Counted from the first letter of the stretch, positions 36,167 through 43,848 are shown. The stretch: 51,383 nucleotides of DNA from Lachnospiraceae bacterium (GCA_021771755.1 JAETOL010000017.1:1-51383); one strand, 5' to 3'. Program-made: numbers and translations. Notes: generated by a model from the letters alone, not told the origin.

Positions 36167-37531
36167 CTAGTCCGCAAGAGCGGCTTTGATCATAATTGCA
36201 CACTCCACTCGTTTTCTCTGGAGTTCACATCCGATCTCATAATTTCCCTTTACATCATTCTGGAAATGATATGCATTCGCTGCACATCCTCCACTGCAAT
36301 AGAATCTTGCAAAGCAATCCTTGCATGCTTCTTTTGTATATACGTTGCAGTTTTTAAATTCATCCCGAACCTGCGGACGGGTAATTCCTTCCTCTACATT
36401 TCCCATCAGGAACTGTTCTTCACCGACAAACTGATGACACGGGTAAAGATCTCCCCATGGAGTTACTGCCAGATATTCGGTTCCTGATCCACATCCGGAA
36501 AGACGTTTATATACGCATGGACCGCCTGTAAGGTCGATCATAAAATGGAAGAAATTAAATCCTCTTCCTTCTTTTTCTCTTTTGATCATCTCTTTTGCAA
36601 GGATATCGTATTCCTCCAGAATCTGAGGAATATCTTCCTGACGGATTGCGTAATCCTCTTCCTCTGGTGCAACAACCGGTTCAACAGAGACTTGTTTGAA
36701 TCCCATATCTGCCAGATGAAGAACATCTTTAGAAAAGTCAAGATTATGATGCGTAAAAGTGCCTCTTACATAATACTTGTCCTGATTTCTGGATTCTGCA
36801 AACTTCTGGAATTTCGGCATGATCAGGTCATAGCTTCCTGCGCCTTTACGAAATGGTCTCATATGATCATGAACCTCTTTGCGGCCATCCACACTGAGAA
36901 CTACATTTGCCATTTCACGGTTACAGAATTCCATTACCTCATCATCCAGAAGGACACCGTTTGTTGTAAGAGTAAAGCGGAAATTCTTATTGTAGAGTTT
37001 TTCCTGCTCACGTCCATATCTTACCAGGTCTTTCACTACCTGCCAGTTCATCAACGGTTCTCCGCCAAAGAAGTCTACTTCCAGATTTCTTCTGGAACCG
37101 GAATTTGCGATCAGGAAATCCAATGCTTTTTTTCCAGTCTCAAAAGACATCAACGCTCTTCTTCCATGGTATTCTCCCTCTTCCGCAAAACAATAACGGC
37201 AGGCCAGATTACAATCATGGGCAATGTGGAGGCACAGAGCCTTTACTACAGGTTTACTGTTTTTTGTAAATTCTTCAATCGCGCCTTCATAAATATCTTT
37301 TGTAAAAAGCATGCCTTCTTCCTGCAGCTTCAAACATTCGGAAACAGAAGTTTTTATTTCTTCTTCCTTATATTTATCTTTTAATTTCGCGACTATCTCT
37401 TCTTCAGAGATGCCTTCTTCTATGTATGGCAGAACCTCGTATGTCACAAGATCCACCAAATGGATACATCCGCTGTTAATGTCCAGAACAATGTTATATC
37501 CATTGTTCTGATATCTGTGTATCAGACTCAT
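36167..37531 (-). CDS. scfB: SCIFF radical-SAM maturase, thioether-forming
   Basis: 454 residues. The N-terminal RiPP-recognition-like region is about 1-90. The radical-SAM cluster motif has Cys107, Cys111 and Cys114 (CNLACRYC). A C-terminal SPASM domain carries many Cys (CVYKRLSGCGSG, YPCHQF, CFARFYCSGGC). The family links Cys sulfur to partner residues of the SCIFF peptide, forming thioethers. It follows the SCIFF gene by 135 bases, with a hairpin between them. The AGTCCGC hairpin around its own stop codon (about 36148-36176) has no T run. Confidence 0.95.
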   Translation of the reverse strand: MSLIHRYQNNGYNIVLDINSGCIHLVDLVTYEVLPYIEEGISEEEIVAKLKDKYKEEEIKTSVSECLKLQEEGMLFTKDIYEGAIEEFTKNSKPVVKALCLHIAHDCNLACRYCFAEEGEYHGRRALMSFETGKKALDFLIANSGSRRNLEVDFFGGEPLMNWQVVKDLVRYGREQEKLYNKNFRFTLTTNGVLLDDEVMEFCNREMANVVLSVDGRKEVHDHMRPFRKGAGSYDLIMPKFQKFAESRNQDKYYVRGTFTHHNLDFSKDVLHLADMGFKQVSVEPVVAPEEEDYAIRQEDIPQILEEYDILAKEMIKREKEGRGFNFFHFMIDLTGGPCVYKRLSGCGSGTEYLAVTPWGDLYPCHQFVGEEQFLMGNVEEGITRPQVRDEFKNCNVYTKEACKDCFARFYCSGGCAANAYHFQNDVKGNYEIGCELQRKRVECAIMIKAALAD

Positions 37532-37617
37532 TTTTGAAAATCCTTTCCTGTAAATTCATCTTTGAAACACACAAGGACCCTGCATCAGCATTTCCTTCAG
37601 ATGCATAACAAAGAAAG

Positions 37618-37643
37618 AAGCAGCGGCTTTCACCCCGCTGCTT
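37618..37643 (-). terminator. Hairpin between the SCIFF gene and its maturase
   Basis: AAGCAGCGG pairs with CCGCTGCTT around an eight-base loop, about 24 bases past the SCIFF stop. On the minus strand it is followed by CTTTCTTTG, not a full T run. This fits partial termination, giving more precursor than enzyme mRNA, or RNA 3'-end protection. Confidence 0.6.
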
Positions 37644-37666
37644 AAATGCCTTCCTGAAACTCTGTC

Positions 37667-37807
37667 TTATTTGTGCTCGCAGCTCTGATTTCCTACTGTA
37701 CAGGAAGTTTTGCATGCTGACTGACAGGAAGTCTGGCACTCACCGCATCCACCTTTTTTCACAGTGTTCTGCAGATTCTTTGTATTTAATGTTTTGATAT
37801 GTTCCAT
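37667..37807 (-). CDS. scfA: SCIFF peptide, six-cysteine RiPP precursor
   Basis: 46 residues from the ATG at 37807, preceded by AGGAGG at ideal spacing. It begins MEHIKTLNTKNLQNTVKKGG, and the C-terminal half holds Cys at 21, 24, 28, 32, 36 and 43. This is the six-cysteines-in-forty-five-residues precursor that is nearly universal in Clostridia. The mature product and its biological role remain unknown in general. It is the direct substrate of the maturase encoded downstream. Confidence 0.95.
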   Translation of the reverse strand: MEHIKTLNTKNLQNTVKKGGCGECQTSCQSACKTSCTVGNQSCEHK

Positions 37808-37843
37808 TGTACATCCTCCTTTTATATAAAATTATCTGGGCAT

Positions 37844-37852
37844 AGTATAGCA
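37844..37852 (-). promoter_or_regulatory. Extended -10 promoter of the SCIFF gene
   Basis: Minus-strand TGC-TATACT (37852-37844) lies about 35 bases before the ribosome site. The -35 box is not clear, which fits an extended -10 promoter. Confidence 0.55.
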
Positions 37853-37884
37853 TAAAATCTTTCTAAATAAAAGCCTTTTTTTCC

Positions 37885-38235
37885 TCATGCAAGCATCCCG
37901 CCCAGCGCTCCGCCTCCCAGACACATACAAAACGTAGTAACCAGATGCTGAAAAGACATATCCCATCTCTTTTCAACGGCAAAAGACACTGCTGCAAGCA
38001 GGATAAAATACGCCAGTCCCACCAGTATTCCCCAAAAATATTTATTTTTCCGCATACGTTTTCCGACCATAAACCCTCCGGCAAGACAGGAGATCACATA
38101 TACTGCCACAATCCCTGCTGATACGGGAACAATCCCCAGATCAAACTGGAATACCAGAAATGCCAGGATGAGAAGGCACATTCCCGTAAGGCCATATGCC
38201 AAAAACAGTGATCTTAAAACAGCCCTCATTTTCAT
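37885..38235 (-). CDS. TIGR04086-type small membrane protein
   Basis: 116 residues from the ATG at 38235, which follows GGGGAGG. There are four hydrophobic segments, with the small-residue-rich pattern CLAGGFMVGKRM and a C-terminal GGGALGGML. This matches my memory of the TIGR04086 family, a four-helix membrane protein found next to SCIFF/SecDF genes in Clostridia. Its function is unknown; context suggests a link to the membrane or export. Confidence 0.75.
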   Translation of the reverse strand: MKMRAVLRSLFLAYGLTGMCLLILAFLVFQFDLGIVPVSAGIVAVYVISCLAGGFMVGKRMRKNKYFWGILVGLAYFILLAAVSFAVEKRWDMSFQHLVTTFCMCLGGGALGGMLA

Positions 38236-38292
38236 AAAAAACCCTCCCCTGTAACATATATATGGGGAGGATTTTTTCATATTACCATTCTT

Positions 38293-39942
38293 TTATTTTT
38301 TTCTGCGTTTCAGATAAACAATCACACCTACGATCACAACTGCCGCAACACCAAGAATCACAAATGGAAGAATCAAGGTATTGTCTCCTGTATTTACAGC
38401 AGACGTAGAATCACTGTCTGTTTCCTTGCTTTCCTCTGCTGAACTGTTCTGATCTTTTTTATCAGAAGAAACGTTCTGCACTGTCTCCTCTTCTTGTTCT
38501 GGCGCTGAAGTTACCGGTACCAGCGTATGATCCGAAGTGTTCTCCGGTGCAGGTGTCACATTCGTATCGGAAGAACCGGCATCACCATATCCGTCTTCCT
38601 GAATTTCCTCACCTACCAGCGGTCTGCTTCCTGCAATTCCAAAAGGACTAAAAGAATGAGTGCTGAAGATCATCGTACTTCCATCTACGCTTGGCACAAT
38701 TGTCTCCATAGCTCCGCTGTCCAGAAGATGTTCTATTGTATATGTATATCCAGCCTTTACAGGCACCGTAACGCTAATATACTCTCCATCCGGAATTTCA
38801 TATTCTGTGTTATTTTTCAGATCCCAGAGTTCAAATTCATATGATTTGAATACATTTGCCTCTGTTTCATTTGTAAACTGATAGTCTTCTCCGCTGGTTG
38901 CACGGAATTGTACGTACCATGGAAGATTGATTCCGGACACAGAAATACCATTGCAGGAATGATTTTCTGCTGCTGCTGCCTGCTGTTCCTCCTCGGAAAG
39001 GTCCTCTTCCGCATCTGTAGGACGTGAGTCTTCCGGCTCGTTTTCATCTCTGTCAAAAATATTATCACTGTCGGATTCCGGGTTTTCTTCTTCTCCCGGT
39101 GTTACGGTCGGTTCCGGATTTTCTTCTCCCGGGGTCACAGTCGGTTCCGGCTTTTCCTCTCCTGGGGTCACAGTTGGTTCCGGATTTTCTTCTCCTGGGG
39201 TCACAGTCGGCTCCGGATTTTCCTCTCCCGGGGTCACAGTCGGTTCCGGATTTTCTTCTCCCGGGGTCACAGTCGGTTCCGGTATCTCTTCTCCCGGGGT
39301 CACGGTCGGTTCCGGATTTTCCTCTCCCGGGGTCACAGTCGGCTCCGGTGTCTCTTCCTCTGGGGTCCCAGTTGGAGCGGGCATCGCCTCTTCCTGATCT
39401 GAATTCCCCTGAGAGCCCTCACAATTTTCATCGCCGCTTACTTCTTCATCCGTAGTGCTGTCTGTTGTCTCTGACTCCGAATCGTCATACGCATCCTCAG
39501 AATCCTGCTGCTCTGTATACTGTTCTTCTTCCCATTCCTCTTCACTGTTGTCTTCGTTTTCAGACTCATTTTCCATACTGCTGACTACAACAGTAACACT
39601 ACTGTAAATTCCATCAGACTCTCCATCCCATCCGGAAATTCTGGAAAGATCTGCTGAATCATAAGGTCTGAACACTACATCATAAGACTCAATCCGCTGT
39701 GATGGAATATTAGATCCATCTACCCAGGAAAGAGTACCATACTCACTGGATGGGAGAGAAATATCTGATAAAGGGACAGGCTCATCTATTGTCACATTAT
39801 CCGGAATTAAACTGCTGACCTTAATATCAGTATTTCCACCATATACTGCAGCCGGCTGTATCTGCCCAGATACTAATACTGCAGTCAAAGCTGCAGCAGC
39901 TAAAAACTGTACGTTTCTTTTATTGATATTACTCTTCTTCAT
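38293..39942 (-). CDS. Repeat-rich surface protein with a C-terminal wall/membrane anchor
   Basis: 549 residues. A signal peptide (about 1-34) comes first, then a region of about 90 residues with strand-like text. A Glu/Asp/Ser-rich stretch follows, then eight copies of an 11-residue PEPTVTPGEEx repeat (about 200-290). A domain of about 120 residues contains YVSVTV-like and YTIEHLLDSG segments. The end is a sorting-like region with VNTGD, a hydrophobic segment and KRRKK. The TGD signal resembles the non-canonical sortase motifs of Lachnospiraceae. The protein is probably a wall-attached stalk that displays the C-terminal domain. The promoter region upstream carries a palindrome. Confidence 0.85.
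   Translation of the reverse strand: MKKSNINKRNVQFLAAAALTAVLVSGQIQPAAVYGGNTDIKVSSLIPDNVTIDEPVPLSDISLPSSEYGTLSWVDGSNIPSQRIESYDVVFRPYDSADLSRISGWDGESDGIYSSVTVVVSSMENESENEDNSEEEWEEEQYTEQQDSEDAYDDSESETTDSTTDEEVSGDENCEGSQGNSDQEEAMPAPTGTPEEETPEPTVTPGEENPEPTVTPGEEIPEPTVTPGEENPEPTVTPGEENPEPTVTPGEENPEPTVTPGEEKPEPTVTPGEENPEPTVTPGEEENPESDSDNIFDRDENEPEDSRPTDAEEDLSEEEQQAAAAENHSCNGISVSGINLPWYVQFRATSGEDYQFTNETEANVFKSYEFELWDLKNNTEYEIPDGEYISVTVPVKAGYTYTIEHLLDSGAMETIVPSVDGSTMIFSTHSFSPFGIAGSRPLVGEEIQEDGYGDAGSSDTNVTPAPENTSDHTLVPVTSAPEQEEETVQNVSSDKKDQNSSAEESKETDSDSTSAVNTGDNTLILPFVILGVAAVVIVGVIVYLKRRKK
39090..39355 (-). repeat. 33-base tandem repeat array coding PEPTVTPGEEx
   Basis: About eight near-identical 33-base units in frame, differing mainly at the last codon (N, I or K). 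Copy-number change by slippage would shorten or lengthen the stalk in steps of 11 residues without a frameshift. Confidence 0.9.
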
Positions 39943-40248
39943 TATTACACCTCATCTATATATAAACATCACACAATCGTCAATCTTTTATTCTCAGGAC
40001 ACCAGAACTCTCTACAAAATCATCCATTATTTTTTGTCCTGAACCTCTTATCATTATAAAACCGACAAAACATGTCGGTAAAAGCATTCTTCATCTTTTA
40101 ATATATCAAAGTTTTACCTTTTTGTAAATATTTCGTAATAAATATTTTTCTTTATTTCACGTGAATTATATCATAAATCTATTTTTTTCGACACCCCTAA
40201 TTTGTTTTTTTTAAACCATCTGGAACAAAGATTCAACTGCTAATTTAA
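39943..40248. other. Long leader and promoter region of the surface protein
   Basis: AT-rich, no gene seen. It holds two promoter candidates on the minus strand: TTTACC-N18-TATAAT, and further up TTTACA (40128-40123)-N17-TATATT (40105-40100). It also holds a TTCACGTGAA palindrome near 40160. A leader stem pairs CTCAGGACA (about 39994) with TGTCCTGAA (about 40042). The untranslated leader would be about 100-150 bases. Confidence 0.55.
40053..40082 (-). promoter_or_regulatory. Promoter with palindromic operator in its spacer
   Basis: The minus strand reads TTTACC (40082-40077), an 18-base spacer, then TATAAT (40058-40053). The perfect inverted repeat ACCGACA-N5-TGTCGGT (40061-40079) fills the spacer and touches the -35 box, a classic repressor position. 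Confidence 0.6.
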
Positions 40249-40430
40249 ATTCCACCTTCATGTGGAATTTAATCTTTCTGAATCATCCGGAACAAAGCGG
40301 CCAGCTCTGTTTCGAACGCCCTCAATCCACCAATCCTTAAGGAGTGCTGGATCTCTTGCAAATGTTTGTTTAGCACAGGCCAAAATAAAAGGAACAACCA
40401 GTTCCCCCTCACAAAAATAAAGAACCACAT
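40245..40430 (-). pseudogene. Possible gene remnant, unrecognised
   Basis: The minus-strand frame from about 40470 to a TGA at about 40259 is open for about 70 codons and reads as ordinary protein (FILACAKQTFARDPALLKDW, GVRNRAGRFVPDD). It has no start codon and runs into the terminator of the upstream gene. I do not recognise the family. Its end lies in a perfect hairpin AAATTCCAC-N6-GTGGAATTT (40247-40270), and a 16-base motif around GGAACAAAG is present twice (about 40215 and 40283). Confidence 0.3.
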
Positions 40431-40463
40431 AAAAAGGCCGGTATTCAGTTATCTGATCCGGCC
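40431..40463 (-). terminator. Rho-independent terminator of the YdcF-like gene
   Basis: GGCCGG and CCGGCC close a stem with an inner TCAG/CTGA stem and ATAA loop, followed on the minus strand by TTTTT. It begins about ten bases past the stop codon. Confidence 0.85.
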
Positions 40464-40471
40464 CATACTTT

Positions 40472-41065
40472 TCAATCCATCATCAGCGAAAACTGGCTGA
40501 TGATCCTAGACACCTCTCCCATCACTTCCTGGATTCCTTTCTGACTTTCGCGCCAGTTTTCCAGACTGATTCCATCAGGAAAAGACGGGCATACCAGGAA
40601 CTCCGTTTCCGGATATGCTCTCTGGTAATACATCAGTACTCTTCTGGCATGGTAGGACTTACAGCAAAGAATTGCTTTCTTTATTGAAAGCCCTGCCTCA
40701 TCTGTTACTTTTCGGGAATACAGAGCATTCTCCCAGGTAAATGTAGCATTCTCTTCCTTCAGGATATCTTTTTCCCGGACTCCATTCTGCATAAGAACAT
40801 CTTTAAGGAATTGCCACTCTGTCTGGTACTCCTTATCATAGACCGCCTCTTTTAATAATACACCAGAAAATTTCCCAGCTGTAATACTGTATTTCCCGCT
40901 CGGCAAAATATATGGCGCAAATCCTTTTTTATACAAATCTGCTGCTTTTTCTGCCATATGCGGATACCCATTGCCTGGTATAAATATAATATCTGCTTTT
41001 TCCGGCTGGTCGCTTATAAACATAAACTCTTCTGTTTTTTGCAGAAATTCCTCATAACTGGTCAT
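40472..41065 (-). CDS. YdcF-family (DUF218) protein
   Basis: 197 residues. The family signature ADIIFIPGNGYPHMAEKAADL opens the domain, with LPSGK, a Glu/Asn-rich ATFTWENA and LCCKSYHARRVLMYY. DUF218/SanA-like proteins are linked to envelope functions and may bind nucleotides or act on envelope intermediates; the exact reaction is unknown. There is no membrane anchor, so this is the cytoplasmic variant. The ATG at 41065 has GGGAG upstream. It lies 20 bases after the cell-wall amidase gene and was probably cotranscribed with it before the insertion. Confidence 0.85.
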   Translation of the reverse strand: MTSYEEFLQKTEEFMFISDQPEKADIIFIPGNGYPHMAEKAADLYKKGFAPYILPSGKYSITAGKFSGVLLKEAVYDKEYQTEWQFLKDVLMQNGVREKDILKEENATFTWENALYSRKVTDEAGLSIKKAILCCKSYHARRVLMYYQRAYPETEFLVCPSFPDGISLENWRESQKGIQEVMGEVSRIISQFSLMMD

Positions 41066-41085
41066 ATTCTGTCTCCCTTTGTGTT

Positions 41086-41821
41086 TTATCTGGTTACAAT
41101 TATAGTACTATATCCCGCATCACGCAATCTCTGTTCCATATCAACTGCATTTCCAATCTGTTGAAATGCCCCCGTCTGTACCTTATATAGATCATTTTCC
41201 CGGAGAATATACGAAGGAAATCCCTGGTCTGTAAGCTGGTACAACATTCTGTCTGCATTTTCCCGCTTACGAAATACTCCCGTCTGCACACGATAATATA
41301 AGGGATCTTCTACAGTTTCTCCTGTAAGTGTTCCTAAAACCGCTCCGGCGATCCCCTCTGCCATCTCATCAAATTTCTCATCAAAAAGCTTGTTGTCTTC
41401 ATCGGAATTCAAAAATCCAGCTTCAACCAGCAGTGCCGGCATTTTTGTTCTTCGTAGTACGACAAGTCCAGGCCGTTCTTTCACACCGATTTCCCGAAAA
41501 CCGATTTCCCCCATAGCTCCCAGAATATTTTCTGCCATTTCATATTTTATGCCGCTTTTATCATATACAAGGACTTCTACCCCTTGATATTTGTTGGCTT
41601 CAGGACTGCTGTTCCTGTGAAAAGAAATAAAGTAATCCGCACCTGATTCATTTGCAAGTCTTGCCTTTTCAAAGGGTGTCTGGTATACATCATCCACCCG
41701 TGTATAGACCACATTGATTCCATTTCTCTCCAAAATCTCTCCTACAGAAAGTGTCAGCTTCAATGTATCATCTTTTTCCTGTCTTTCCTGATAAACAGCT
41801 CCCGGATCTCCTCCACCATGT
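41086..41821 (-). pseudogene. CwlC-like N-acetylmuramoyl-L-alanine amidase, 3' piece of an interrupted gene
   Basis: The body of an Amidase_3 enzyme followed by a SPOR domain. The text begins HGGGDPGAVYQERQEKDDTL and continues with SFHRN (zinc His) and LLVEAGFLNSDED (catalytic Glu). Two SPOR half-repeats follow (YYRVQTGVFRKRENADRML and LYKVQTGAFQQIGNAVDM). Such enzymes cleave the bond between MurNAc and the peptide. The frame is open upstream to the recombinase stop at 41829 but has no start there. The only apparent start, TTG 41763, would remove the first zinc ligand. The missing 5' end lies at 43753-43787. Joined, they give 254 residues, about the length of B. subtilis CwlC. In this arrangement the enzyme is inactive or not made. 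Confidence 0.88.
41816..41821. repeat. Right attachment core, ACATGG
   Basis: Minus-strand ACATGG, where the element meets the amidase 3' piece. It lies seven bases beyond the recombinase stop codon and is identical to 43753-43758. Confidence 0.75.
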
Positions 41822-41828
41822 GAAAGCG

Positions 41829-43499
41829 CTATTTTGCGGAAATATTTCTACTATCTGGTTTTGAAAAACGATAATAAATCTCTAGGCACTGGTCTTCCCG
41901 CACTTCAATTCGATCGATCAATTCCATAAGTATCTGCTTGCAGATATATTTTTGCTTTTTATAATCTGAAAGACCTCCAGTTCCAAAACTATCCCTTCCT
42001 TTTTCGTTTTTTTCCATCTGTCGTAAATATATCTCTTCTTTTTTTGAATAATCCTCTGAATAAGAAAGAAATTCTTCTCTGGTCAAAAGTCCGCTCCTAT
42101 AGTCCTCATAGGATTGTTTTTTTAATTTTCGTACTTTTGTCAATTCTGTCTCCATTTTGAACAATTCCTTGTTTTTTTGTATATTCTCTTCCTTCTTTTT
42201 CTGTTCCCATGCTTTCTCCCATGCACTAAACTGTTCAGATTGCGAAAAAAACAACTCCTGAAGATCATCTTTGACCAAACGTTCCAAAAGTTCTGCCGGC
42301 AGCGTATGAGGAGAGCAGAATTCTTTTCCTTTCCTTTTATAAGTTCCACAGTAAAAACAAGCGTTTATACTTCCATCTGCACGTTTCCAATGATTTAGAA
42401 TCATTGTTTTCTTACATCTGCCGCAAAAAACCAACCCTGACATAATATTATCATCATAGTTTTCAGCTGTTTGGCGGTCATTACGCTGAAGTAATTTTTG
42501 TGTTCTTTCCCAGACTGCTTGACTGATGATTGCCTCATGGGTATTCGGCACCACGATCCAGTTTTTACGATTCACCACATGCTGCCTGCTTCTCATATTC
42601 TGCACTTTCTTTCCCTGAACCATAGCTCCTGTATAAGTTTCATTTTTCAGCATATGGTGCACCGTAGCATACGTCCAACCGGAAGACGTTTCCGTTCTGA
42701 TACCGTTTCTATATTTTTCTCCACATTCTTTTTTATATTCAGAAGGGCATGGTATCCCTTCATTATTTAATTGTTCTGCAATCTCCTGCTTACTTTTTCC
42801 ATTAAGAAACAGTTCGAAAACAGTTCGAACAATTGATGCCGCAGCTTCATCGATCAGTAAATGGTTTTTATCACGGGGATCTTTTCGATATCCGTAGCAT
42901 GCAAAAGCTCCAATAAATTCTCCTGCCCGCTGTTTTGTCCTCATAGTTGCCTGTATCTTCCTTGAAATATCTCTTGCATACTGTTCATTAAATATATTTT
43001 TTATGGGAAGAAGCATATCATATGACTGACGAAGACTGTCAATCCCGTCTGAAACAGCCACAAAGCGAACTCCCAGCTCTGGAAAAATCCGCTCCAGATA
43101 TCGTCCGGAATCTATATAATCTCTTCCAAATCTGGAAAGGTCCTTAACTATCACACAATTGATCAGCCCAAGCCTTATATCTTCTATCATTTTCTTAAAA
43201 CCCGGGCGATCAAAATTAGTCCCTGTATATCCGTCATCCACATACAACTCATAAAAACAGATATCCGGCTGTTTTTCCAAATATTCCACTAAAAACTTTT
43301 TCTGATTAGCCACACTGTCACTTTCCACCTTGTCTCCATCTTCTCTGGATAAGCGGATATAAAGAGCTGCATGATATTGGAACTTGCGATAGCTATTCTC
43401 GCATGGGCATACAGACTGTGATGAAATACGCTCTACCTTTTTTTCCCTATCGTATTCTCCCAAAAACGGATCCTGGCATTCCGGCTTTTTTCTGCTCAT
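41829..43499 (-). CDS. Large serine recombinase of the amidase-interrupting element
   Basis: 556 residues. After a 44-residue N-terminal extension, the resolvase catalytic domain begins with LYIRLSRED (catalytic Ser). KDLSRFGRDYIDSGRYLE is the Arg/Asp signature. The recombinase domain and Cys zinc ribbon follow (LVFCGRCKKTM, CFYCGTYKRKGKEFC). A long coiled coil and a C-terminal DNA-binding end complete it. The ATG at 43499 has GGGAGG upstream and overlaps the small upstream gene by ATGA. All motifs are intact, so it should be active. The stop is seven bases from the crossover core. SpoIVCA/SprA-type recombinases that excise sporulation-gene inserts belong to this class. Confidence 0.93.
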   Translation of the reverse strand: MSRKKPECQDPFLGEYDREKKVERISSQSVCPCENSYRKFQYHAALYIRLSREDGDKVESDSVANQKKFLVEYLEKQPDICFYELYVDDGYTGTNFDRPGFKKMIEDIRLGLINCVIVKDLSRFGRDYIDSGRYLERIFPELGVRFVAVSDGIDSLRQSYDMLLPIKNIFNEQYARDISRKIQATMRTKQRAGEFIGAFACYGYRKDPRDKNHLLIDEAAASIVRTVFELFLNGKSKQEIAEQLNNEGIPCPSEYKKECGEKYRNGIRTETSSGWTYATVHHMLKNETYTGAMVQGKKVQNMRSRQHVVNRKNWIVVPNTHEAIISQAVWERTQKLLQRNDRQTAENYDDNIMSGLVFCGRCKKTMILNHWKRADGSINACFYCGTYKRKGKEFCSPHTLPAELLERLVKDDLQELFFSQSEQFSAWEKAWEQKKKEENIQKNKELFKMETELTKVRKLKKQSYEDYRSGLLTREEFLSYSEDYSKKEEIYLRQMEKNEKGRDSFGTGGLSDYKKQKYICKQILMELIDRIEVREDQCLEIYYRFSKPDSRNISAK

Positions 43500-43669
43500 C
43501 GTCCTTCCTCCCGGTCAAAAATCTTTTGATCACCAAACAAAAAATCTTCTGCTTTTTCCCGAACATTTATCCCATATTGGTCGATTATAAAAAAAATTTT
43601 TTCCTCTAAAGACCCGTTTTCCCCAAAAAATCTTTTTATCTGCCAGGAGACAACCTCTTTCTTTTTCAA
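43496..43669 (-). CDS. 57-residue protein coupled to the recombinase, candidate directionality factor
   Basis: This short frame starts at TTG 43669, eight bases after GGAGAG, and stops by ATGA overlap with the recombinase start. The protein begins MKKKEVVSWQIKRFFGENGS, continues with IIDQYGINVREKAEDFLFG and is charged. No family is recognised. Position, size and coupling fit a recombination directionality factor, as for SprB of the SPbeta-type system, but the sequence gives no direct proof. The open frame with a good ribosome site supports it being real. Confidence 0.65.
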   Translation of the reverse strand: MKKKEVVSWQIKRFFGENGSLEEKIFFIIDQYGINVREKAEDFLFGDQKIFDREEGR

Positions 43670-43752
43670 ATTTGCTTCTCTCCATCTCTGCCTTTTCCAC
43701 AGATTATGACGAAAGCCTGTCCTCTATGCCGTTTTTCCGCAAAAAACTGTCT

Positions 43753-43758
43753 CCATGT
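43753..43758. repeat. Left attachment core, ACATGG
   Basis: Minus-strand ACATGG, spanning the end of the Gly codon, the His codon CAT and GG of the amidase 5' piece. It is identical to 41816-41821. Confidence 0.75.
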
Positions 43759-43787
43759 CCTGCATCAAGCATGATTTTATATGCCAA
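43753..43787 (-). pseudogene. CwlC-like amidase, 5' piece of the interrupted gene
   Basis: From TTG 43787 the frame reads MAYKIMLDAGHG, the N-terminal strand and first zinc ligand (His) of an Amidase_3 domain, after which the match stops at the core. AGGGGG stands eight bases before the TTG; ATG 43772 is the alternative start. In frame this piece joins GGTGGAGGAGATCCG of the 3' piece. Confidence 0.85.
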
Positions 43788-43818
43788 AGGTAATTCCCCC
43801 TGATCTTCCTTTTATGAT

Positions 43819-43845
43819 CATTATATGCATTTTTTCATTCTATGT
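43819..43845 (-). promoter_or_regulatory. Candidate sporulation-type (sigma-K-like) promoter of the split amidase
   Basis: The minus strand has AC at 43845-43844, 16 bases, then CATATAATG (43827-43819). The Bacillus sigma-K consensus is AC, 16-17 bases, CATAnnnTA; one position differs here. The ribosome site follows 20-25 bases later. It overlaps the end region of the DUF5688 gene. Confidence 0.4.
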
Positions 43846-43848
43846 CAT

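Larger units (their letters stand above)
41816..43758. mobile_element. 1.94-kb serine-recombinase element inside the amidase gene
   Basis: Bounded by direct repeats ACATGG and containing only two genes, a 57-residue protein and a large serine recombinase, with little spare DNA. Removal by recombination between the repeats (1,937 bases) restores the amidase frame exactly. The size and content are near the minimum for a self-excising unit. Confidence 0.85.

Noticed and set aside
39090..39355. CRISPR array
   Set aside because: The regular repeats have no unique spacers; they are an in-frame 33-base coding repeat.
41086..41763. Calling the amidase as a normal 225-residue gene from TTG 41763
   Set aside because: That start removes the first zinc-ligand His, there is no ribosome site, and matching coding sequence continues upstream to 41821 and resumes at 43753.
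43670..43752. Further gene inside the small element between the 57-residue gene and the left core
   Set aside because: The frames are broken by stops within about 20 codons and there is no ribosome site; it more likely holds the promoter and attachment-site arm.
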